From: CAZZKF01 sp964654995
GTDB lineage: Bacteria > Pseudomonadota > Alphaproteobacteria > CAZZKF01
Direction of reading: 5' to 3'
Length of the DNA: 12,383 nt
NCBI GenBank assembly: GCA_964654995.1
Contig: CAZZKF010000069.1
Coordinates: forward strand, 1 to 12,383
Shown in pieces: positions 6,746 to 12,383 of this stretch. The translations under genes and the position numbers were made by a program. The notes beneath the pieces were generated by a model. That model did not search any database. It worked only from the letters and a program-made list of their open reading frames with translations, and had not been told where the DNA came from. Within the stretch, counting starts at the first letter, position 1. Every line of letters begins with the position of its first letter.

Positions 6746-8163
6746 CTAAAGATCGAGAAGCATGCGGGCCGGATCCTCGAGGCACTCCTTGACGCGGACC
6801 AGGAAGGTCACCGCCTCGCGCCCGTCGATGATCCGGTGATCGTAGGAGAGCGCCAGATACATCATCGGCCGGATGACGATCTCGTCATCGACCGCCACCG
6901 GGCGTTTCTGGATCTTGTGCATCCCCAGGATCGCCGATTGCGGCGGATTGAGGATCGGCGTCGACATCAGCGAGCCGAAAACGCCGCCGTTGGAAATCGT
7001 GAAGGTGCCGCCCTGCAGCTCTTCGAGCGTCAGCTTGCCGCTGCGCGCCCGGGCGGCGAAATCGGCGATCGCCTTTTCGATCTCAGCCAGGCTCAATGTG
7101 TCGGCATCGCGCACCACCGGGACCACCAACCCTTGAGGCGCGCTGACTGCGACGCCGATGTCGTAGTGGTTCTTGTACACGATGTCGTCGCCGTCGATCT
7201 CGGCATTGACCGACGGGATTTCCTTCAAGCCGGTGATGCAGGCGCGAACGAAGAACGACATGAAGCCGAGGCGCGCGCCGTGCTTTTTCTCGAACAGCTC
7301 CTTGTACTGGTTGCGCGTCGCGATCAGCGCCGCCATGTCCACCTCGTTAAAGGTGGTGAGCATGGCGGCCGTGTTCTGGGCTTCCTTCAGGCGCTGGGCG
7401 ATGCGCTTGCGCAACGGGCTCATGCGCACCCGCTCTTCACGCGGCCCGGTTTCACGGGGCGCCGCTGGTTCGGGTGCCGGCGCCGGCGCAGGAGCGGCGC
7501 CTTTCTCGATGGCGGCGAGCACGTCGGCCTTGGTCAGCCGGCCGTTCCTTCCCGTCGCCGGAATGCTGGCCGGATCGAGCCCGTGCTCGGCCACCAGACG
7601 GCGCACCGCCGGGGCCATCGGAATGTCGCTTTTGGCCGGCGGCGGCGGAGGCGGCGGTGCTTCAGCCGCCGGCGGTGGCGGCGGCGGGGATGCCTCACCG
7701 GCCGGCGGCGGGGGCGGCGGCGCAGCGTCCGGCCGGGCCGGAGCCGGCGGTGCGGCCGCGGCACCTGCCGCGGTTTCGTCGATCAGGCCGATCACCGCCC
7801 CGACCTCAACCGTATCGCCTTNNNNNNNNNNNNNNNNNNNNNNNNNNNNNNNNNNNNNNNNNNNNNNNNNNNNNNNNNNNNNNNNNNNNNNNNNNNNNNN
7901 NNNNNNNNNNNNNNNNNNNNNGCCGCGGTTTCGTCGATCAGGCCGATCACCGCCCCGACCTCAACCGTATCGCCTTCCTGGGCCGAGATCTCGGTGAGCG
8001 CGCCGGCCACCGGCGCATTGACCTCGAGCGTCACCTTGTCGGTCTCGAGCTCGACCAGCGGCTCGTCGCGGGCCACCGCGTCGCCCACCGATTTCAGCCA
8101 TTTGCCGATGATCGCTTCCGAGATCGATTCGCCCAGTGCCGGAACCTGGATTTTCGTCGTCAT
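6746..8163 (-). CDS. sucB: dihydrolipoyllysine-residue succinyltransferase (E2o), interrupted by an assembly gap
   Basis: The E2 core of 2-oxoglutarate dehydrogenase: it takes the succinyl group from E1o onto lipoyl-lysine and transfers it to CoA. The deposited sequence is broken by 100 Ns (7822-7921) flanked by identical 55-bp ends. Merging those ends removes 155 bp and restores one frame of 420 aa, a normal E2o length. Numbering below is for the merged protein. Lipoyl domain: 1-78, with Lys43 in ELETDKVTLEV. Linker: 79-130, with proline runs at 97-102, 108-113 and 118-124. Peripheral subunit-binding domain: about 131-168. A second Ala/Pro linker precedes the acyltransferase domain from about 195, with His391 and Asp395 in SYDHRIIDGREAV. 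Position 7 nt after sucA identifies it as E2o rather than the pyruvate dehydrogenase E2. An AAAGG 11 nt before the ATG, inside the end of sucA, is the likely ribosome site. As deposited it would be called as two broken ORFs; I regard the gene as intact. Confidence 0.92.
7637..7720 (-). repeat. GGC/CCG-rich low-complexity tract encoding the SucB polyproline linker
   Basis: This 84-bp stretch encodes three proline runs (6, 6 and 7 residues) separated by short Ala/Gly/Glu/Ser spacers. On the plus strand it is mostly GGC/GGN triplets. It is a plausible site for replication slippage and for short-read coverage loss, and it lies just 46 bp from the duplicated gap edge. Confidence 0.75.
7767..7821 (-). 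repeat. 55-bp direct repeat, copy 1 (left edge of assembly gap)
   Basis: Positions 7767-7821 are identical to 7922-7976. The match ends exactly where the Ns begin. It encodes the end of the SucB lipoyl domain (GDTVEVGAVIGLIDETAA region). The best reading is an unmerged contig overlap, not a biological repeat. Confidence 0.9.
7822..7921. other. assembly gap of exactly 100 N
   Basis: A run of 100 undetermined bases inside sucB. The round length is a conventional placeholder for a gap of unknown size. Because both flanks carry the same 55 bases, and merging them restores the frame, the true missing length is probably zero. Confidence 0.95.
7922..7976 (-). repeat. 55-bp direct repeat, copy 2 (right edge of assembly gap)
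   Basis: Second copy of the 55-bp segment, starting on the first base after the Ns. It is contiguous with the intact 5' part of sucB, so the lipoyl domain reads without interruption through this copy and then would run into the gap. Confidence 0.9.
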
Positions 8164-8170
8164 TGTTCAA

Positions 8171-11077
8171 TCAGCCTTTCGTCAGCGCATGGCGGACCAG
8201 CTTCGCCTGTTCCCGAAGGTGGCGGCGCAGCAGGCCGGTGGCCGGAGCCGCCGCCGGCGGCCGGCCGGCGTAAAGCGGGCGCTCGCCACCGCGCCCCAGT
8301 TCGCCCAGCACCTCTTCGATCCGCGGTGCGACAAAGAACCAGGCCCCCATGTTGCGCGGCTCCTCCTGACACCAGACGATGGTCCTGGCGTTGGGGAAAC
8401 GCGACAGCTCCTCGACCAGCGCCTTTTCCGGGAAGGGGTAAAGCTGCTCGAGACGCAGGATGTGGGTGTCTGCCTTTCCGGCCTTGGCGCGGGCCTCATA
8501 CAGGTCGTAATAGACCTTGCCGCTGCACAGGATCACCCGGGTGATCTTTTCGTCCGGGAGCAGCCGGATGCTGTCGCCGGGGTTGACCTGGGCATCGTCC
8601 CAGAGGATCCGGTGGAACGAGCTGCCCGGCCCGAACTCAGAGAGCTTCGAGACCGCGCGCTTGTGGCGCAGCAGCGACTTCGGCGTCATCATCACCAGCG
8701 GTTTGCGGAACTTGCGGTGAATCTGGCGGCGCAGGATGTGGAAGTAATTGGCCGGGGTGGTGCAGTTGGCGACCTGCCAGTTGTCCTCCGCCGAAAGCTG
8801 GAGATAGCGCTCCAGCCGGGCCGAGGAATGCTCCGGCCCCTGGCCTTCGTGGCCGTGGGGCAACAAAAGCACCAGTCCGCTCATGCGCAGCCATTTGGCC
8901 TCGGCCGAAGAAATGAACTGGTCGATGATCACCTGGGCGCCGTTGGCGAAATCGCCGAACTGGGCCTCCCACAGCACCAGGGCGTCGGGCTCGGCCATGG
9001 TGTAGCCGTATTCAAACCCGAGCACCGCGGCTTCCGAAAGCATGCTGTCGATGACCTCGAAATCCTCGCCCGAGCCAAGCGCGTTCAGGGGCACATATTT
9101 TTCCTCGGTCTCCTGATCGACCAGCACGGCATGGCGCTGGCTGAAGGTGCCGCGCCCGGAATCCTGGCCCGAGAGGCGCACCCGGTGGCCTTCGAGAATC
9201 AGGGTGCCGAAGGCCAGCGCCTCGGCGGTCGCCCAGTCGATGCCCTCGCCGGTTTCGAGCATCCGGCGCTTGTGGCGCAGCAGGCGATCCAGCGTGCGGT
9301 GGATGTGGAAGCCTTCGGGCACCCGGGTGAGCGCCTCGCCGACCTGGCGCAAGGTCTCCATCCTGACCGCCGTGCGGCCGCGGCGCACCCGGCCGCGAGC
9401 CACCTGCAGCCCGCGCCAGCGCCCGTCGAGCCAGTCGGCCTTGTTGGGGCGGTAGCTGTCGGCGACCGAGAATTCCTCCTCCAGCCTGGCCTCGAAGTCG
9501 GCGATCATGCGCTCGACCTCGTCTTCGGCGACCAGGCCTTCATCGACCAGGCGCCGGGCATAGATCTCGCGCGTTGTCGGATGCTGGGCGATGGTGCGGT
9601 ACATCAGGGGCTGGGTGAACGCCGGTTCGTCGGCCTCGTTGTGGCCGTGGCGGCGATAGCAGAACATGTCGATCACCACGTCCTTCTTGAACTGCTGGCG
9701 GAACTCGGTGGCGATCTTGGCCATGTGCACCACCGCCTCCGGATCGTCGCCGTTGACGTGGAAGATGGGCGCCTGAACCATCTTGGCGGTGTCCGACGGA
9801 TAGGGCGACGAGCGCGAGAACTTCGGGCTGGTGGTAAAGCCGATCTGATTGTTGACGATGAAATGGACGGTCCCACCCGTGCGATAGCCCTTGAGCTGCG
9901 AGAGCCCGAAACATTCGGCCACCAGGCCCTGGCCGGCGAACGCCGCATCCCCGTGCAGCAGCAAGGACAGCACCTTGGTGCGCTCCTTGTCGCGATGCTG
10001 CACCTGCTTGGCCCGGACCTTGCCGAGCACCACCGGATCGACCGCCTCGAGATGCGAGGGGTTGGCGGTCAGCGAGAGGTGCACGACATTGCCGTCGAAT
10101 TCCCGGTCGGCCGAGGTGCCGAGGTGATACTTCACGTCGCCCGAGCCTTCGACGTCCTCGGGGTTGGCTGAGCCGCCGTGAAATTCATGGAAGATCGCCC
10201 GGAACGGCTTCATCATCACGTTGGTGAGCACATTGAGGCGCCCGCGGTGGGGCATGCCGAGCACGATCTCCTTGACGCCCAGATGGCCGCCGCGCTTGAT
10301 GATCGCCTCCATCGCCGGGATCAGCGACTCTGCCCCTTCGATGCCGAACCGCTTGGTCCCCGTATATTTGCGATTGAGGAAATGCTCGAAGGTTTCTGCC
10401 TCAATGAGCTTGTTGAGGATCGCCCGCTTGCCCTCGGGGGTGAAATGGACCTCCTTTTCGCGGCCCTCGATGCGCTCCTGAATCCACGCCTTTTCCTCCG
10501 GCACCGCGATGTGCATGAACTCGACGCCGATGGTTCCGCAGTAGGTGCGCCGCAGGATCTCGTGAATCTCGCGCACCGTGGCGGTTTCCAGACCCAAAAC
10601 GTTGTCGATGAAGATCGGGCGGTCGAGATCGTCTTCCGCAAAGCCGTAGCTTGCCGGTTCCAGCTCGGGGTGCGGCGGGCGCACCTCGAGGCCTAAGGGA
10701 TCGAGCCGGGCGATCAGATGGCCGCGCACCCGGTAGGCGCGGATCATCATCAGGGCGCGGATCGAATCGGTGGTCGCCTTGCGCACCGCCTCTTCGGCAA
10801 ACACCGCCCTGGCCTTTTCCGCGATCGACGGCGCCACCCCCGATTCCAGGGCCGTGGTCAGGTCGCCGTTGGGCCGGATCGGCCAGTCGGACCGCGCCCA
10901 GGACGGCGCCTTGTGGCGCGCCACCAGGGCGCTGGCGCCGGCATGAAGATCGGCGAAGAACGCCCGCCAGTCGGCGGATACCGAATTCGGGTCCTCGACG
11001 TAGCGGGCGTACAGATCCTCTATGAAGCGGCTGTTGCCGCCGGACAGAAACGACGCTTCATCCATCTCGCGTGTCAT
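8171..11077 (-). CDS. sucA: 2-oxoglutarate dehydrogenase E1 component
   Basis: The thiamine-diphosphate-dependent E1o decarboxylates 2-oxoglutarate and succinylates the lipoyl group of SucB. The product is 968 aa, within the usual range of about 930-990. The N-terminus (FIEDLYARYVEDPNSVSADW, 18-37) is the segment that tethers E1o to the complex. Core motifs are GMPHRGRLNVL (274-284), LTANPSHLEAVDPVV (336-350), the ThDP/Mg site GDAAFAGQG (376-384) with NNQIGFTT (409-416), and YRRHGHNEADEP (474-485). The C-terminal half carries HGHEGQGPEHSSARLERYLQ (741-760), diagnostic for E1o and absent from homodimeric pyruvate E1. The ATG at 11077 has only a weak GGGAAAA upstream; Met5 (11065) is an alternative start with no better site. 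It follows sucD by 65 nt and precedes sucB by 7 nt. The identification is firm. Confidence 0.97.
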   Translation of the reverse strand: MTREMDEASFLSGGNSRFIEDLYARYVEDPNSVSADWRAFFADLHAGASALVARHKAPSWARSDWPIRPNGDLTTALESGVAPSIAEKARAVFAEEAVRKATTDSIRALMMIRAYRVRGHLIARLDPLGLEVRPPHPELEPASYGFAEDDLDRPIFIDNVLGLETATVREIHEILRRTYCGTIGVEFMHIAVPEEKAWIQERIEGREKEVHFTPEGKRAILNKLIEAETFEHFLNRKYTGTKRFGIEGAESLIPAMEAIIKRGGHLGVKEIVLGMPHRGRLNVLTNVMMKPFRAIFHEFHGGSANPEDVEGSGDVKYHLGTSADREFDGNVVHLSLTANPSHLEAVDPVVLGKVRAKQVQHRDKERTKVLSLLLHGDAAFAGQGLVAECFGLSQLKGYRTGGTVHFIVNNQIGFTTSPKFSRSSPYPSDTAKMVQAPIFHVNGDDPEAVVHMAKIATEFRQQFKKDVVIDMFCYRRHGHNEADEPAFTQPLMYRTIAQHPTTREIYARRLVDEGLVAEDEVERMIADFEARLEEEFSVADSYRPNKADWLDGRWRGLQVARGRVRRGRTAVRMETLRQVGEALTRVPEGFHIHRTLDRLLRHKRRMLETGEGIDWATAEALAFGTLILEGHRVRLSGQDSGRGTFSQRHAVLVDQETEEKYVPLNALGSGEDFEVIDSMLSEAAVLGFEYGYTMAEPDALVLWEAQFGDFANGAQVIIDQFISSAEAKWLRMSGLVLLLPHGHEGQGPEHSSARLERYLQLSAEDNWQVANCTTPANYFHILRRQIHRKFRKPLVMMTPKSLLRHKRAVSKLSEFGPGSSFHRILWDDAQVNPGDSIRLLPDEKITRVILCSGKVYYDLYEARAKAGKADTHILRLEQLYPFPEKALVEELSRFPNARTIVWCQEEPRNMGAWFFVAPRIEEVLGELGRGGERPLYAGRPPAAAPATGLLRRHLREQAKLVRHALTKG

Positions 11078-11142
11078 GACCGGTTTTCCCGTGAAAGGCG
11101 GCCTCGCCCGTCACGTTGCCTTGATCCGTCTCTACGGCCGGG
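11078..11142 (-). other. 65-nt intercistronic spacer between sucD and sucA
   Basis: This is the only sizeable gap inside the suc cluster. I see no convincing -35/-10 pair, no strong hairpin with a T tract and no good Shine-Dalgarno sequence for sucA; GGGAAAA about 6-12 nt before the ATG is the nearest purine-rich run. It is probably transcribed through as part of one operon. Confidence 0.4.
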
Positions 11143-12018
11143 TCAGCCCTTGAGAACCTCGATCAAGGTCGTCCCCATGGCCGCCGGCGAGTCTGCAACC
11201 GTAATGCCGGCGCTGCGCATCGCCTCGATCTTGTCTTCGGCACCGCCCTTGCCGCCGGAGATGATGGCCCCGGCATGGCCCATGCGTCGTCCCGGCGGTG
11301 CGGTGCGTCCGGCAATAAAACCAACCACAGGTTTCTTAACATTTGATTTTTTCAAAAACTCGGCCGCTTCTTCTTCGGCCGTCCCGCCGATTTCGCCGAT
11401 CATGACGATCGATTCGGTCTCGTCATCGGCCAGGAACATCTCCAGCACGTCAATGAAGCTGGTGCCGTTGACCGGATCGCCGCCGATGCCGATGCAGGTG
11501 CTCTGGCCCAATCCGACGGCGGTGGTCTGGGCCACCGCCTCGTAAGTGAGCGTGCCCGAGCGCGAGACGATGCCGACCGAGCCGGCCTTGTGGATGTGGC
11601 CCGGCATGATGCCGATCTTGCACTGATCCGGCGTGATCACGCCCGGGCAGTTGGGGCCGACCAGCCGGGTCGTCGAATCTTCCAGCACCCGCTTGACGCG
11701 GACCATGTCGAGCACCGGGATGCCCTCGGTGATGCACACCACCAGCGCCAGCCCGGCGTCCACCGCCTCGATGATCGCATCGGCCGCAAACGGCGGCGGC
11801 ACATAGATGACGGACGCGTCGGCGCCGGTCGCCGCCACCGCCTCATCCACGGTGTTGAAGACCGGCAGGCCAAGATGTTCCGTGCCGCCCTTGCCGGGGG
11901 TGACGCCGCCGACCATGCGGGTGCCGTAGGCGATCGCCTGCTCGGAATGAAAGGTGCCCTGGGCGCCGGTGAAGCCCTGGCAGATGACCCTGGTTTCGGA
12001 ATCAACGAGTATCGACAT
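11143..12018 (-). CDS. sucD: succinyl-CoA synthetase (ADP-forming) subunit alpha
   Basis: With SucC this converts succinyl-CoA, phosphate and ADP (or GDP) to succinate, CoA and nucleoside triphosphate, the substrate-level phosphorylation step of the TCA cycle. The product is 291 aa, the standard length. The CoA-binding Rossmann domain has GFTGAQGTFHSEQAI (15-29) and GGVTPGKGG (37-45). GPNCPGVITP (121-130) is conserved. The phosphohistidine is His248 in GHAGAIISGGKGGAEDK. A GTG directly precedes the ATG. The ATG at 12018 is preferred because GGAGG (12026-12030) sits 7 nt upstream and MSILVD is a typical start. The start overlaps the sucC stop by one base (TGATG), matching the 1:1 stoichiometry of the subunits. 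A 65-nt spacer without an obvious promoter leads to sucA. Confidence 0.97.
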   Translation of the reverse strand: MSILVDSETRVICQGFTGAQGTFHSEQAIAYGTRMVGGVTPGKGGTEHLGLPVFNTVDEAVAATGADASVIYVPPPFAADAIIEAVDAGLALVVCITEGIPVLDMVRVKRVLEDSTTRLVGPNCPGVITPDQCKIGIMPGHIHKAGSVGIVSRSGTLTYEAVAQTTAVGLGQSTCIGIGGDPVNGTSFIDVLEMFLADDETESIVMIGEIGGTAEEEAAEFLKKSNVKKPVVGFIAGRTAPPGRRMGHAGAIISGGKGGAEDKIEAMRSAGITVADSPAAMGTTLIEVLKG

Positions 12019-12383
12019 CACTGCGCCTCCGCAACCGCCTTGACGACCTTTTCCGCGGCATCGTCAAGGTCGTCGGCCGAGACGATGGGCAGGCCCGAGC
12101 TGGCGAGAATTTCCTTGCCCAAATCGACGTTGGTGCCGGCCAGGCGGACCACCAGCGGCACGTTGAGCTGCACCTCGCGGGCCGCCGCGACGATGCCCTC
12201 GGCAATCACGTCGCAGCGCATGATGCCGCCGAAGATGTTGACCAGGATGCCTTCGACATTGGGGTCCGAGAGAATGATCTTGAACGCCTCGGTGACGCGC
12301 TCCCGGGTGGCGCCGCCGCCGACATCGAGGAAATTGGCCGGCTCGGAGCCGTGCAGCTTGATGATGTCCATGGTCGCCATGGC
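12018..12383 (-). CDS. sucC: succinyl-CoA synthetase subunit beta, C-terminal part (runs off right edge)
   Basis: Subunit beta supplies the nucleotide-binding ATP-grasp domain and much of the succinate-binding region. Only the last 121 codons are inside the window, from within MATMDIIKLHGSEPANFLDVGGGA onward (short segments seen: MDIIKLHG, PANFLDVGGGA). The visible part is the C-terminal ligase/CoA domain, with VNIFGGIMRCDVIAEG, VPLVVRLAGTNVDLG and the C-terminal helix ending AVAEAQ. The phrase GGIMRCD is a hallmark of SucC. The stop overlaps the sucD ATG. About 270 residues, including the ATP-grasp lobes, lie beyond the right edge, as does any operon promoter. Confidence 0.96.
   Translation of the reverse strand, partial: AMATMDIIKLHGSEPANFLDVGGGATRERVTEAFKIILSDPNVEGILVNIFGGIMRCDVIAEGIVAAAREVQLNVPLVVRLAGTNVDLGKEILASSGLPIVSADDLDDAAEKVVKAVAEAQ
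12026..12030 (-). promoter_or_regulatory. ribosome binding site of sucD (GGAGG)
   Basis: GGAGG inside the last codons of sucC, 7 nt before the ATG at 12018. The spacing favours this ATG over the GTG at 12021, which would be only 4 nt away. Confidence 0.65.

Noticed and set aside
7767..7976. The 55-bp direct repeat as a transposon target duplication or a duplicated lipoyl domain.
   Set aside because: The identity stops exactly at both gap edges, the gap is a round 100 Ns, and collapsing it restores a normal gene. An assembly overlap explains everything seen.
5699..10171. A 1490-codon open frame on the plus strand, antisense to lpdA, sucB and sucA.
   Set aside because: It is a shadow of high-GC genes on the other strand, where stop codons are rare in the mirrored frame. 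It reads through the N gap, has biased low-complexity composition (Arg/His/Asp/Gly-rich) and resembles no known protein.

Overview
The window is a high-GC stretch of alphaproteobacterial housekeeping DNA. The gene order (sucC-sucD-sucA-sucB-lpdA, a xerC-type recombinase, a short-form transaldolase, priA, then atpH-atpA) is, from memory, a neighbourhood seen in many Alphaproteobacteria. Every protein is readily recognised. A 100-N gap whose two flanks end in the same 55 bases points to a scaffolded short-read assembly, possibly from a metagenome.

Right half (5312-12383, minus strand): a cluster transcribed right to left encodes the 2-oxoglutarate to succinate section of the TCA cycle. It runs sucC (only the C-terminal 121 codons inside the window), sucD, sucA (E1o), sucB (E2o, split by the assembly gap) and lpdA (E3). 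Spacings are -1, 65, 7 and 24 nt, which suggests one operon. SucA, SucB and Lpd form the 2-oxoglutarate dehydrogenase complex that makes succinyl-CoA. SucCD then turns succinyl-CoA into succinate with substrate-level nucleotide triphosphate synthesis.

Centre (3548-5305, plus strand): talC (transaldolase, pentose phosphate pathway) and xerC (chromosome dimer resolution) are 5 nt apart and probably co-transcribed. xerC meets lpdA tail to tail with only 6 nt between the stop codons, and a GC-rich hairpin overlaps the end of xerC.

Left part (1-3547, minus strand): priA (replication restart helicase) is divergent from talC across a 115-bp spacer. It is followed after a 229-bp gap by atpH and the first 175 codons of atpA, the start of the F1 ATP synthase operon. 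A candidate sigma-70-type promoter lies in that gap.

I found no RNA genes, insertion sequences, phage genes, CRISPR arrays, defence genes or other accessory elements, and no convincing undescribed system. The points worth a second look are the assembly artefact inside sucB, the triple polyproline linker of SucB, the active-site residues that mark the aldolase-family enzyme as a transaldolase, and a few candidate regulatory structures. No intergenic stretch exceeds 300 bases.
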